From Variovorax sp. (GTDB lineage: Bacteria; Pseudomonadota; Gammaproteobacteria; Burkholderiales; Burkholderiaceae_C), in contig JAGIAI010000007.1 in NCBI GenBank assembly GCA_017744935.1, positions 48,857-112,856 of the forward strand: DNA of 64,000 bases, written 5' to 3'. The notes under the pieces were generated by a model that saw only the letters and a list, made by a program, of their open reading frames with translations, was not told the origin of the DNA and made no database searches. Shown one piece after another: positions 34,168 through 43,313 of the stretch. Positions within the stretch are counted from its first letter, which is position 1. Each line of letters opens with the position of its first letter. Both the position numbers and the translations under genes were made by a program.

Positions 34168-34964
34168 TCAGCCGGCGCGCGGTGGCGCGACTGCCGCGCC
34201 TTCGATGGCGTGTCGCTTGAGGGCGGCGGCCACGAAGTCGGTGCGCTTCATCTGCTCGATGAAGTCGCTGAGCCAGAGCTGCGCCGAGGTACGCCCCTTC
34301 GGCACGCCCATGGCTTGTTCGATGACCATGAAACGGCCGGGCAGCAGGCGCACGTTGCCGACCCGTTGCGAATCGGCTTCGAGCTGCTGCTTCACCCCGG
34401 CGGCCACTTCCATGTTCTGGGCAAGGAACATGTCGGTGCGCGCACCAACGTGGCCGACTTGAGTTCACGCGTGAGAAACAAGTCGTAGGCACTGCCGCGA
34501 CCGACCACCACGCGCGTACCGGCACGATCGACTTCCTCGTTGCGCTGCAAGGGCGAGTTCTTTCGTACCAGGTAGGCGCCTTCGATGATCACGTAAGGCG
34601 CGGTGTAGTCCATGTCGGCCCCTCGCACCGGGTCGATTGCGACAAAGGCGAGATCCACCTTGCCTGCCTTCAATGCCTCGACCACATTGCCCGCCGAGTT
34701 GAACTGCACCAGGTCCAGCGGCACATCCAGCCGCTTCGCGACCTCGCGCGCCAGGTCGACCGACACGCCGATCGACTCTCCGTTCTTGCCGCGCGTCGCG
34801 AGGATCGGGTTGCCGAAGTTGATCGCCGCACGCAGCGTACCGGTGGGCGCGAGTTCGCTCTGCACCGCGCGCAGGTCGGCCGGCGGCTTCGCGCCGCAAC
34901 CCGCGAACATCAATACGCTGGCGCTGCATATCGCGCGCCGGGTTGTCGAGCACATGTCTTTCAT
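34168..34964 (-). pseudogene. Frameshifted periplasmic amino-acid-type ABC solute-binding protein
   Basis: Two reading frames together make one SBP_bac_3 protein of about 265 residues. The first (34392-34964) has a lipoprotein-like N-terminus (SVLMFAGCG), TLRAAINFGNPILATR, DLAREVAKRLDVPLDLV and VDLAFVAIDPVRGADMDYT. It leaves frame after LVRAPT, near 34432-34437. The rest (34168-34431) continues with DMFLAQNMEVAAGVKQQLE and RLLPGRFMVIEQAMG. One missing base, or a 3n+1 deletion, restores continuity and would also explain loss of a few residues usually present at this turn. Either a recent pseudogene or a sequencing error. No ABC permease genes adjoin it. Confidence 0.82.
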
Positions 34965-34999
34965 TCGACTTGACCTTGCACTTCTGAATGGATCGCGCT

Positions 35000-35977
35000 C
35001 TAGGTGGCGCGCGGCATTTTCAGTACGATCTTTCCGACATGCGCGCCTGCTTCCATCAGCGCCTTGGTTTCGGGCAGTTGCGCGAAATCCATCACCCGGT
35101 CGATGCGCGGCACGATGCGGCCTTCGGCGAAGAGCGGCAGCACCTCGGCGATGAAGCGCGGCACTGCCGCTGCCTTTTGCTCCTTGGAGCGCAACCTGTT
35201 CGAGACGCCGAACAACGTCAGACGCCTCGCGTGAAGCGCTTCAAGGTCGATGTCGGCATGCACCACGCCATCGACATAACCCACCGTCGCGAGGCGCCCC
35301 TCGAAAGCGAGCGCGCGGATGTCTTCGGCAAACACCGTGCCGCCAACCGTGTTGACGATGAGGTTTGCGCCCTGCCCTTCGGTCGCGTCCAGGACCGCCC
35401 GCGCAAAGTCGGGCTGCCGGGTGCACAGCGCGAGATCGAGACCCAGCGATCGAAGCGATGCGAGCTTCTCGGCCGAGCCGGATGTGCCGATCACCTTTGC
35501 GCCGAGTGCCTTGCCCAGTTGCAGCGAGGCCACGCCGACACCCGACGAAATGCCGTTGATCAGCAACCACTCGCCCGCCTTCAGACGCCCCTGCAAAACG
35601 AGCATGTCGAAGGCGACGAGGAAGGTCAGCGGAATGCTCGCGGCCTGTTCGAAGCTGAGATTCGACGGGATCGGGATCGCTTCGGCAGCGTCCAGCAGCG
35701 CGTACTCCGCGAACGATCCGGCGCATCGTCCCATCACGCGATCGCCCGGGTTGAAGCCGCTCACCTCCGCACCGGCGGAAACCACTTCACCGGCACCCTC
35801 ACCACCGATCGCCTTCCATGCGCCAGGCTTGCTGTGCCCGGGCAGGAACTCGCCCCGGTTCAGCGACGAGGCGTGCACGCGCACCAGCAAATGCTTCGGA
35901 CCGGGCGTGGGTATCGGCGCATCGCGAAGTTCCATCACTGCATCGGAACCGTTCGTCTGCATCCAATAGGACTGCAT
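35000..35977 (-). CDS. Zinc-independent NADPH:quinone oxidoreductase (MDR family)
   Basis: A 325-residue medium-chain dehydrogenase/reductase. The N-terminal GroES-like part (LLVRVHASSLNRGEFLPG) is followed by the NADPH Rossmann motif INGISSGVGVASLQLGKALG and IGTSGSAEKL; zinc ligands are absent. It is last in the TctC / MmgE-PrpD / decarboxylating dehydrogenase operon, eight bases after the dehydrogenase stop. The start at 35977 is preferred because the longer frame runs through the upstream gene. It probably reduces an enone or quinone intermediate, but the pathway is unknown. Confidence 0.88.
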   Translation of the reverse strand: MQSYWMQTNGSDAVMELRDAPIPTPGPKHLLVRVHASSLNRGEFLPGHSKPGAWKAIGGEGAGEVVSAGAEVSGFNPGDRVMGRCAGSFAEYALLDAAEAIPIPSNLSFEQAASIPLTFLVAFDMLVLQGRLKAGEWLLINGISSGVGVASLQLGKALGAKVIGTSGSAEKLASLRSLGLDLALCTRQPDFARAVLDATEGQGANLIVNTVGGTVFAEDIRALAFEGRLATVGYVDGVVHADIDLEALHARRLTLFGVSNRLRSKEQKAAAVPRFIAEVLPLFAEGRIVPRIDRVMDFAQLPETKALMEAGAHVGKIVLKMPRAT

Positions 35978-35985
35978 TGCGGGCC

Positions 35986-37065
35986 TCAGATGTGCAGGTT
36001 CTTCAGCACGGCCCGCGTGAACGATGCCGTGTTGCCAGTACCCCGGATGTCGCCCGTGCGCGCCTGACGATCGGCCAGCGCGGCGGTAGTGGCCTTCGCC
36101 ATCGATCCGCCCATGCGCACGGCGCCTTTGTTGCGGCGGCTGTGACCCAGCCACTCGAACATCATGCGGGTCGATTCGATCATCGCGTAGGGGTTGGCAA
36201 TGCCCTGCCCTGCGATGTCGGGCGCGGAACCGTGCGTGGCCTGCGCCATCGCGACATCGCCGTCGCCGATGCACAGCCCCGGCGCCATGCCAAGCCCGCC
36301 GACCAGCCCGGCGGCCTCGTCGGAAAGGATGTCGCCGAACATGTTGGTCGTGACCACCACGTCGAAGCTCTGCGGGTCGCGCACCAGCCGCATCGCGAAG
36401 GTGTCGACGATCACGTCGTCGACGCGAACGTCCGGATACTCGGCCGCGAGCTTGCGGCACTCTTCGACGAACATCCCGCAGCTCAGCTTGAAGACGGTGT
36501 CCTTGTGCACATAGGTGAGGTGCTTCCGGCGCTGGCGCGCCAGCTCGAAGGCCGCGCGCGCCACGCGGCGACTGCCCGCGCGGGTGATGACGCGCACCGA
36601 CAGCGTCACGTCGTCCGTGGGGCGAAACTCCCCTGAACCCGCCACCATGTTCCGATCCGGCTGGAAGCCTTCGTTGTTCTCCCGCACGATCACCAGATCC
36701 ACATCGTCATGCAGGCAGCCGATGTCGGGGTAAGACCGCGTCGGCCGCACGTTGGCGAACAGGTTGAACTGCTTGCGCAGGATCGGGTGCGGATTGATCG
36801 CGTTCGGCACCTTGGGATAGGCGCGGTGGCCGATGGGCCCGAGGATCCATCCATCTAGCGTCGGGAGCGTGGCCATCGTCTCGGGCGGCAGCGTGTGGCC
36901 GTGCGTTTCGAGCGCACGCGCGCCGATGGGCAGCGGGTGCCAGTCGATCTGCACGCCATGCAGTTCTGCGGCGGCACGCGCGATGTCGACCGATGCGGGA
37001 ACGATCTCGTGGCCGATGTCGTCGCCATCGAGGATGCCGATGCGGAGGGGTGCGGTTTGTGTCAC
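35986..37065 (-). CDS. Isocitrate/isopropylmalate/tartrate dehydrogenase-family oxidoreductase
   Basis: A 359-residue beta-decarboxylating dehydrogenase. Seen are ILDGDDIGHEIVPAS at the N-terminus, ANVRPTRSYP, IVRENNEGF, the catalytic lysine region HKDTVFKLS and the metal-binding DILSDEAAGLVGGLGMAPG with HGSAPDIAGQGIANP. The usual R-E-N-T-E-G-x-Y is altered to RENNEGFQPD, so the common tyrosine is not where expected and the substrate may be unusual. The start codon is GTG. In its operon it could act on a 2- or 3-hydroxy-dicarboxylate produced through the MmgE/PrpD protein. Confidence 0.88.
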   Translation of the reverse strand: MTQTAPLRIGILDGDDIGHEIVPASVDIARAAAELHGVQIDWHPLPIGARALETHGHTLPPETMATLPTLDGWILGPIGHRAYPKVPNAINPHPILRKQFNLFANVRPTRSYPDIGCLHDDVDLVIVRENNEGFQPDRNMVAGSGEFRPTDDVTLSVRVITRAGSRRVARAAFELARQRRKHLTYVHKDTVFKLSCGMFVEECRKLAAEYPDVRVDDVIVDTFAMRLVRDPQSFDVVVTTNMFGDILSDEAAGLVGGLGMAPGLCIGDGDVAMAQATHGSAPDIAGQGIANPYAMIESTRMMFEWLGHSRRNKGAVRMGGSMAKATTAALADRQARTGDIRGTGNTASFTRAVLKNLHI

Positions 37066-37090
37066 GTCAGGTCCCGGGGAAATGGATTCA

Positions 37091-38461
37091 TCACGCCGCG
37101 CACAGGGCGGTCAGCGTACGGATGTCGGACATCGAGGCCAGCGTTCGGCAGTGCCGGGTGATCTCGTCTGCACGCGCCTGTCCGAGCACCGGCACCACGA
37201 GCGAAGCGAACTTGGCCTCGAGCTGCGCATCGGTAAGCGGGTTCTCAAGGGAGCCGATCGCGTGGTCCACGTTCACTTCCACGCGGCTGCCATCGGTCAG
37301 CACTGCGGCGACGCGAACCGCCGCTTCGTCGATGCTGTCGTCCACCGTCGCCTGCACCTTGTTGCGTAGTGCGACGACGCGCGGGTCGTTCACCACGGCG
37401 TCGGAGAACTCCTCCTCCCCCGCGCGACCGAAGAGCAGGCCTGCGGCGCAGCCGTGGTAGACGCTGAACTTGCCCTGCAAGCCGTCCTTCGGCTCCTTCT
37501 TGCCGGTCAACTCCAGCACCAGGGAATGCACTCGCAGTTCGATGCGCTCCACCTGTTCGGCCGTGATGCCCTGTTCGCGCAGGCGCACGCAGGCATCGAT
37601 GCTCGGGTGGATCACGATCCCGCAGGCGAAGGGCTTGTAGGTATTGAAGGAAATCTCGAAGCGCTCGCCGAGCTCGTCGGTCACCTCGTTCCACGCGCGC
37701 TTGTCCGAAGTCACCTGCACGAATCCGCGCGGCGCTTCGAGCGCACGTTCGCTGGCGGTGAAGCCCTGGCTCGCCATCAGGGCGGACATGAGGCCGGCCC
37801 GTGCGGCACCACCCGGATGGAAAGGCTTGGTCATGGTGCCGAACTGCTCGCGAAAGCCCACCGGCTGCGACGCGGCGATGCCGAGCGCCATCGCGGTCTT
37901 CTTCTCGTCCAGGCCCAGGAGGCGCGCACAACCTGCGGCGGCCCCCAGCATGCCGGTGGAGCCGGTGATGTGCCAGCCACGGTCGTAGTGGTCCGGGTAC
38001 ATCGTGTTGCCGATGCGGCAGGCCACGTCGATGCCGAGCACCAGCGCATCGATCACCGCGCGACCGCTCAGGCCGCGATGCTCGGCCAGCGCCAGCACAG
38101 CCGAGGCGACCGGCCCCGCAGGATGGATGATGGTCTTGAGGTGCGTGTCGTCGAAGTCGAAGGTATGCGACGTGATGCCGTTGACCAGCGCGGCGCTGGC
38201 CATGTCCAGCTTCTCCTTGCTGCCGAGCACCGTGGCTTGCGGTGCGGGCTGCAGGAGGCGGACCGCTCCGAGCGCTGCTGTCGCTGCTTCATGATATACC
38301 GCACCAATAGCGCAGCCGAGCCAGTTGTAGAAGGTGCGATGCGCCTCCCGCTCCACTGCATCCGACCAGCCGCGCGAGGCGTGGCCGGAGACGAAGCGGG
38401 CTAGGATGGCGGTGACCGGAGGCGCCGATGTGTCGGCGGGAACGTGCGTGTTGCGTGCCAC
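37091..38461 (-). CDS. MmgE/PrpD family (2-methylcitrate dehydratase-like) protein
   Basis: A 456-residue protein with the family features FYNWLGCAIGAVYHEA, ASAALVNGITSHTFDFDDTHLKTIIHPAG and KPFHPGGAARAGLMSALMA. Relatives dehydrate 2-methylcitrate or decarboxylate cis-aconitate. It starts at GTG, 48 bases after the TctC stop, and is followed after 25 bases by the decarboxylating dehydrogenase. Together these suggest a route for a tri- or dicarboxylic acid. The exact reaction cannot be assigned. Confidence 0.9.
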   Translation of the reverse strand: MARNTHVPADTSAPPVTAILARFVSGHASRGWSDAVEREAHRTFYNWLGCAIGAVYHEAATAALGAVRLLQPAPQATVLGSKEKLDMASAALVNGITSHTFDFDDTHLKTIIHPAGPVASAVLALAEHRGLSGRAVIDALVLGIDVACRIGNTMYPDHYDRGWHITGSTGMLGAAAGCARLLGLDEKKTAMALGIAASQPVGFREQFGTMTKPFHPGGAARAGLMSALMASQGFTASERALEAPRGFVQVTSDKRAWNEVTDELGERFEISFNTYKPFACGIVIHPSIDACVRLREQGITAEQVERIELRVHSLVLELTGKKEPKDGLQGKFSVYHGCAAGLLFGRAGEEEFSDAVVNDPRVVALRNKVQATVDDSIDEAAVRVAAVLTDGSRVEVNVDHAIGSLENPLTDAQLEAKFASLVVPVLGQARADEITRHCRTLASMSDIRTLTALCAA

Positions 38462-38509
38462 TGGAACTGATTCGTTTGCGGGTTGAAGAAAAAGGAAGTC
38501 GGTGCGGCG

Positions 38510-39478
38510 TCACTCGTCGAGCCGGATGCCTCGCGCCTTGGCGAGCGCGCTCCAGCGCGAGATCTCCGACGTGATGTACTGGCCGAATTGCTGCGGCGTC
38601 ATGGGCCAGGGCTCGACCGCCTCGCTCGCCAGCTTTTCGGCGAGGTCCGGGGCCTTGAGAACCGCCACCTGCGTTTCGTTGAGCCGTCGCACGATGTCCG
38701 CGGGCATGCCGGCCGGGCCCACCGAGCCGTACCACTGCATCGCGTCGAAGCCCTTGAAGCCGACCTCTTCCATCGTCGGCACATCCTTGAGCTGCGAGCT
38801 CCGCTCCTTGCCGGTGACCGCCAGCGCACGCATGCGCCCGGAGCGCAGGTGCGGTAGCGCCGCCGCCAGGCCGGGGAACATGGCCTGCGTCTGGCCGCCC
38901 AGCAGATCGGTGATCGCGGGTGCGATGCCGCGGTAGGGGATGTGGACCATGATGGTCCCCGTCTCCTGCTTGAAGAGTTCCATCGTCAGGTGCGTGAGCG
39001 AACCCGCTCCGGCCGAGCCGTAACTCACCTTGCCCGGATTGGCCTTCAACCACTTGATGAATTCGTCGACCGTGGTCGCCGGCACCGAAGCGTTGACCGC
39101 GAGAACGTTCGGCGTCGCGCCGATCATCCCGATCGGCGTGAAGTCCTTGATCGCGTCGTAGCTCACCTTGCGGGTCGCGGGCGTGGTGCCATGCGTCGCC
39201 ACATAGCCCTGCATCAGCGTGTAGCCGTCGGGCGCGGCATGCGCGGTGATCTGGCTCGCGACCACGCCGCCACCACCACTCTGGTTGTCGACGACCATGC
39301 TCTGCCCGAGCAGGCGGCCCCAGCGTTCGGCGACCACGCGGGCGATCATGTCGTTGCCGCCGCCGGCAGCCACCGGGACGATGTAGCGGATCGGCTTGGT
39401 CGGATAGCTCTGCGCGAACGCCAGGTGCGGCGTCGCGAGCGCGGCTGCCGCAGCCTGCAGTAGATGGCGGCGTTGCAT
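38510..39478 (-). CDS. Tripartite tricarboxylate transporter solute-binding protein (Bug/TctC family)
   Basis: A 322-residue periplasmic protein with signal peptide (RRHLLQAAAAALATPHLAFAQ) and the family motifs KPIRYIVPVAAGGGNDMIAR, VDNQSGGGGVVASQ and HIPYRGIAPAITDLLGG. It is first in an operon with MmgE/PrpD, dehydrogenase and quinone oxidoreductase, and divergent from a LysR regulator. It likely delivers the operon's carboxylate substrate. The ATG at 39478 starts the signal peptide directly; longer frames overlap the promoter region. Confidence 0.93.
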   Translation of the reverse strand: MQRRHLLQAAAAALATPHLAFAQSYPTKPIRYIVPVAAGGGNDMIARVVAERWGRLLGQSMVVDNQSGGGGVVASQITAHAAPDGYTLMQGYVATHGTTPATRKVSYDAIKDFTPIGMIGATPNVLAVNASVPATTVDEFIKWLKANPGKVSYGSAGAGSLTHLTMELFKQETGTIMVHIPYRGIAPAITDLLGGQTQAMFPGLAAALPHLRSGRMRALAVTGKERSSQLKDVPTMEEVGFKGFDAMQWYGSVGPAGMPADIVRRLNETQVAVLKAPDLAEKLASEAVEPWPMTPQQFGQYITSEISRWSALAKARGIRLDE

Positions 39479-39583
39479 ATCGATGTCTCCTTCGTTTTGT
39501 GGCGCGATCTTCGTCATTCGCGTCCTTGCGGTAAATTGCAATTTTCTGGTGCTTTATTGCACTTCCTGCATGAATCGATTCCC
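39479..39583. promoter_or_regulatory. Divergent LysR/TctC promoter with AATTGCAATT palindrome
   Basis: A 105-base gap. AATTGCAATT at 39534-39543 is a perfect ten-base palindrome. A second TTGCA-like half (TTATTGCA) follows about 13 bases later, giving a plausible paired recognition/activation site for the LysR protein. Confidence 0.5.
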
Positions 39584-40498
39584 ATGACCAAGCCAACGCT
39601 CGCGGACCTCCGGGCCTTCGTCACCGTCGCCGAGACACAGAGCTTCGCGGCTGCGGCGCGTGCGCTGTACCTTTCGCAGCCCGCCTTGTCCCGCCGCATC
39701 TCGCACCTGGAAGACATGCTGGAGGTGCGTCTTTTCGACCGCACCACGCGCAGCGTGGCCCTGACCACACTCGGCCAGCGCTTCCTCGGGCAGGTGCGCG
39801 GATTGATGGAGGAACTCGACCGCTCGGTGCTGAGCCTGCGCGACGCAGCCGAGCTGGAAGCGGGCGATGTGACCATCGGCGTGGTGCTCTCGACCATCCA
39901 TCACTTCATGCCGCCGGTGATCAACGCCTTCCGCACGCAGCATCCGCGCGTGCTGGTGCGCATCATCGAAGAAGGTGCGGATGAGGTGCTGGCCGCCGTC
40001 AAGCAGGGCGAGGCGGACTTCGCGCTCAACTACATCGGCATGCAGGACCCGGAGGTCGAGTTCACGCCGCTGCTGAAGGAGCCCTATGTGCTCGCCGTTC
40101 CCACGGGGCATCCGCTGGCCAGGCGCCGATCTGTCGGGTGGGAAGAACTCGCCGACTACCCGCACGCACGCGTGTCGCAGGCGAGCCGCAACCGGCTCTT
40201 CATCGACCAGGCGCTGGCCGAGTTGCCGCCCCTGCCCCGCCCGGTCTGCGAGGTGCGGCACGTCTCGACGCTGATCGACCTCGTCGAGCACGGCACAGGT
40301 GTCGCGGTGGTGCCGCAGCTCACGCTGCCGCTCAGGCCGGGCTCGGTGGTCGGCGTGCGGCTGGAAAGGCCTGCGATCAGCCGGCCCATCGGCATCATCA
40401 AGCGCGCCGGACGCAGCCTGTCGCCGGCGGCCGAGGCCTTTGCGGAACTGCTCGCGAACGCCAGTCGCGCGGCATTGAATTCCAGGAAACGCAGGTAG
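39584..40498 (+). CDS. LysR-family transcriptional regulator
   Basis: A 304-residue regulator with the N-terminal HTH (LADLRAFVTVAETQSFAAAARALYLSQPALSRRI) and an effector-binding domain starting near VTIGVVLSTIHHFMP. It is divergent from, and presumably controls, the TctC-MmgE/PrpD operon in response to that operon's substrate or an intermediate. The start is the ATG at 39584; upstream in-frame codons fall in the shared promoter. Confidence 0.93.
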   Translation: MTKPTLADLRAFVTVAETQSFAAAARALYLSQPALSRRISHLEDMLEVRLFDRTTRSVALTTLGQRFLGQVRGLMEELDRSVLSLRDAAELEAGDVTIGVVLSTIHHFMPPVINAFRTQHPRVLVRIIEEGADEVLAAVKQGEADFALNYIGMQDPEVEFTPLLKEPYVLAVPTGHPLARRRSVGWEELADYPHARVSQASRNRLFIDQALAELPPLPRPVCEVRHVSTLIDLVEHGTGVAVVPQLTLPLRPGSVVGVRLERPAISRPIGIIKRAGRSLSPAAEAFAELLANASRAALNSRKRR

Positions 40499-40555
40499 CA
40501 CCGGCACGACACGGGCAGAATCCGCTCCAGTCTTCGATTTCCGGTGGAGTGGCCG

Positions 40556-41635
40556 ATGGCGATGTTGCTGAGCGAGATCCAGTGGAGCGATCCGGTGCTG
40601 CCGGCTTCGCCCAATGCCGAATGGGAGGCCGAGCTCAAGCGCCGCGGCGCCCAGGTCCTCGAGGTGGACCGTCGTGTCGCCTCGGTCGGGTGGCTCCGCG
40701 AGGCCGCCTACCACGCCACCAACTACATCCCCGGCGCCGTGCCCGAGCGGCTGCACCGCATGGGCAGCATGGTGACGGCGCAAGAGAACGCCTGCCGCTA
40801 CTGCTACGGCGCCAACCGTGCCTTCATGAAGGTCCTGGGCTACCGCGAGTCCTTCATCCAGCAGGTCGAGCGCGACGTGCTGATGGCCGAGCTCGACGAG
40901 AAGCAGCGCGCATACATCGCCTTCTGTCGCCGCCTCGCGCGGTCCAAGCCACGCCCCGCTGCCGCCGAGCGCACAGCCCTGCTCGCCAGCGGCTACACGC
41001 CCACACAGGTCGGCGAGATCGCATTCGCGATCTCCTTCGGCTGCTTCTACAACCGCGTGAGCACGCTGATGGCTGCCCCTCCCGAACAGAAGTTCGAACG
41101 CATGGCCGCCAGCCCGATGCGCTGGGTGATCGGCCTTGCCATGCGGTTGATGAAGAAGCCTGAAGCCTCGGTCCAAGCGCTTCCGGACCCGGCCGCGCTG
41201 ACGGCGGGCCCTTTCGGCGCCGTACTCGCGCCGCTGGCCGGGCTGCGGGCGGCCAGCATCATGAAGGCCGCGCTCGACGGCGCGTTCGAATCCGGGGAGC
41301 TCAGCCGAAGCGCCAAGGTGTTGATGTTCGCGGTCATCGCGCGCACCGTCGCCTGCCCGCATTGCGAAGCGGCAGCCATCCGGCTGTTGCAGAGCGAAGG
41401 CCTGAGTCAGGCCGAGATCGACAGCGCCATCGGCACGCTGCGCTCGCCCCGCCTTGCACCGCGCGAGGATGGCCTTCTCGCGTGGGCTCGCGACACGGTC
41501 TACTACGAGCCCTCGTCCATTCAGCAGAAGACCCGCGCGCTCGGTGACGCGCTCGGGCCTCAGGCACTCCTGGAAGCCATCGGCGTCGCAGCGCTCGCGA
41601 ACGGCACCGTCCGGCTCGCGATGCTGCTGGAGTGA
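40556..41635 (+). CDS. AhpD/carboxymuconolactone-decarboxylase-like protein with two CxxC repeats
   Basis: A 359-residue, mostly helical protein that looks like two AhpD-type units in tandem. The first carries CRYC (C80, C83) in QENACRYCYGANRAF, the second CPHC (C267, C270) in RTVACPHCEAAAIRL. AhpD enzymes use CxxCxxxH; here the His position is Asn in the first copy and Ala in the second, so peroxidase activity is uncertain. GGTGGAG precedes the ATG at 40556. Its TGA shares a base with the start of the cyclase gene (TGATG), a strong sign of coupling. Redox sensing for the cyclase is a possible but speculative role. Confidence 0.8.
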   Translation: MAMLLSEIQWSDPVLPASPNAEWEAELKRRGAQVLEVDRRVASVGWLREAAYHATNYIPGAVPERLHRMGSMVTAQENACRYCYGANRAFMKVLGYRESFIQQVERDVLMAELDEKQRAYIAFCRRLARSKPRPAAAERTALLASGYTPTQVGEIAFAISFGCFYNRVSTLMAAPPEQKFERMAASPMRWVIGLAMRLMKKPEASVQALPDPAALTAGPFGAVLAPLAGLRAASIMKAALDGAFESGELSRSAKVLMFAVIARTVACPHCEAAAIRLLQSEGLSQAEIDSAIGTLRSPRLAPREDGLLAWARDTVYYEPSSIQQKTRALGDALGPQALLEAIGVAALANGTVRLAMLLE

Positions 41636-42405
41636 TGGCGCTGGGCTGGGTACTCGTCGCGCTCGGGGCCGCTGCCCTGGCGGCATTGGCCGCGCTGGCG
41701 CTGCGCATGCGACACCAGAACGGCCAGCTCGAAAAGCTGCTGCTGTCCGCCGACGACAAGCTGGAGCAGCTCCAGCGCCAGTTCGAGCGCTTCGTGCCAG
41801 CCGATGTAGTCGAGCGCCTGACCCATGGCGGCGACACCTTCGCGCCTGAGCGGCGACAAGTGACCATGCTGTTCGCCGACCTGCGCGGGTTCACCGCGCT
41901 GTGCGACCGCCTCGATCCCGCCGTCACCGTGAGCATCCTCAACGACTACTTCCGCCACATGACGCTGGCGATCACCCGCCACCACGGTCATGTGACCGAG
42001 TTCGTCGGCGACGGCCTGCTGGCGCTGTTCGGCGCGATGGAACCCAACCCCTGGCAGGCACGCGACGCAGTGCTGGCCGCACTTGACATGCGCGCCGAGC
42101 TCGCACGCTACAACGCGACACTTCGCGACAAGGGCCTGCCCGAGCTGCGCTTCGGCGTCGGCATCCACGGCGGTGAGGTGGTGGCCGGCGTGATCGGCAC
42201 TGCGGGCCTGTCGAAGTTCAGCGTGACCGGCGATCCGATCAATGTCGCATCGCGGGTCGAGGGGTTGACCAGCAAGTACGAGGTCGACTTGCTGATCACC
42301 GAGGACATCCGCTCCGCGCTCGACGAGCAGTTCCGCCTGCGGCCGATGCCGCCCGCGATGGTCAAGGGCAAGGCGGAGCCGATCCAGACCTACTACCTTG
42401 AGTGA
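41635..42405 (+). CDS. Class III adenylate/guanylate cyclase, membrane-anchored
   Basis: A 256-residue protein with one N-terminal transmembrane helix (LGWVLVALGAAALAALAALA), a short coiled coil, and a class III cyclase domain. Metal aspartates are in MLFADLRGFTAL and VTEFVGDGLLALFG. The substrate-selecting region LSKFSVTGDPINVASR has Lys and Asp, which favours ATP over GTP. It is coupled to the AhpD-like gene upstream. Several cNMP-binding proteins elsewhere in the window (19592, 24226) are possible readers of its product. A GTG three bases upstream is an alternative start. Confidence 0.9.
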   Translation: MALGWVLVALGAAALAALAALALRMRHQNGQLEKLLLSADDKLEQLQRQFERFVPADVVERLTHGGDTFAPERRQVTMLFADLRGFTALCDRLDPAVTVSILNDYFRHMTLAITRHHGHVTEFVGDGLLALFGAMEPNPWQARDAVLAALDMRAELARYNATLRDKGLPELRFGVGIHGGEVVAGVIGTAGLSKFSVTGDPINVASRVEGLTSKYEVDLLITEDIRSALDEQFRLRPMPPAMVKGKAEPIQTYYLE

Positions 42406-43157
42406 TCCTTGCGGAACGCGGCCTCGCCGGCGTCCGACACCTCGACCCACTTCTTGTCTGGCACGGTCTCCCCGGCGTAGCTGTCGTGCCAGTTCCACCA
42501 TTTGTAGGGCGGAGTCTGCGGGTAGCCCTCCGGCGAGTCCTCCCAGATTTCCTGCCGGCCCAGCGGGGTGATGTCGAGGTAATTCCAGGTGCCGCCCATC
42601 TGTTCGTCGCCACGGCTCTTGACGAAATAGGTGCGGAAGATGCGGTCGCCCTCGCGGATGAATACATTGGTGCCGTGCCATTCGCCCACGTCGAAGTCGG
42701 CATCGAAGCTGTCTGTAACGGTAAACCACGGAATGTGCCCCCACCCCATCCGCTTCTGCAGACTTGCGATGTCTGCCTGCGGCGCGCGCGAGACAAAGAC
42801 GAGCGTGGTGTCGCGGGCATTGAGGTGCGACAGGTGCGCGACCTGGTCCGCCACCATCGAGCAGCCACGGCAGGCATGCTCGGGCCAGCCGAACACGCCA
42901 GGCTCATAGAAGGCGCGGTAGACGATGAGCTGGCGCCGGCTGTCGAAGAGCTCGTGCAGGCTTCGCTTGCCCGATGGGCCTTCGAAGACATACGGCTTCT
43001 CCACCGCCATCCACGGCATTCGCCGGCGCTCGGCAGCCATCGCATCACGCGCATGGGTCAGTGCCTTTTCCTTCACGAGCAGCTGCTCGCGAGCCGCTTC
43101 CCACGCCTCGGGCGAGACGACCGGCGGCGTTTGCATCTTCTGGATTCCTGAGGTCAT
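42393..43157 (-). CDS. DUF899 family thioredoxin-like protein
   Basis: A 254-residue protein of the DUF899 family: EAWEAAREQLLVKEKALTHA at the N-terminus, RRRMPWMAVEKPYVFEGPSG, then a thioredoxin-fold part with ACRGCSMVADQVAHL and MGWGHIPWFTVTDSFDADF. The CRGC sits where a redox CxxC would be. Function is unknown. Its 3' end overlaps the convergent cyclase gene by 13 bases. Confidence 0.88.
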   Translation of the reverse strand: MTSGIQKMQTPPVVSPEAWEAAREQLLVKEKALTHARDAMAAERRRMPWMAVEKPYVFEGPSGKRSLHELFDSRRQLIVYRAFYEPGVFGWPEHACRGCSMVADQVAHLSHLNARDTTLVFVSRAPQADIASLQKRMGWGHIPWFTVTDSFDADFDVGEWHGTNVFIREGDRIFRTYFVKSRGDEQMGGTWNYLDITPLGRQEIWEDSPEGYPQTPPYKWWNWHDSYAGETVPDKKWVEVSDAGEAAFRKDHSR

Positions 43158-43313
43158 GTTTGCGTTTCTCCTGGTCTGGAAGAGGCCAGTCTGTCACCGA
43201 CGGGCCCGCGGTGGGAGTAACAAGTTTGGCGGCTTTCCCGTGACGCATTGCCGGCCCGACGTTGCCATCGGCACGGGTGCGGCGTATCGTGGGCGCCGTT
43301 GAGGGAGCGACCC

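Noticed and set aside
39554..41686. 710-residue open frame on the - strand
   Set aside because: Spans the antisense of a LysR gene and the AhpD-like gene and crosses their boundary; not a gene.
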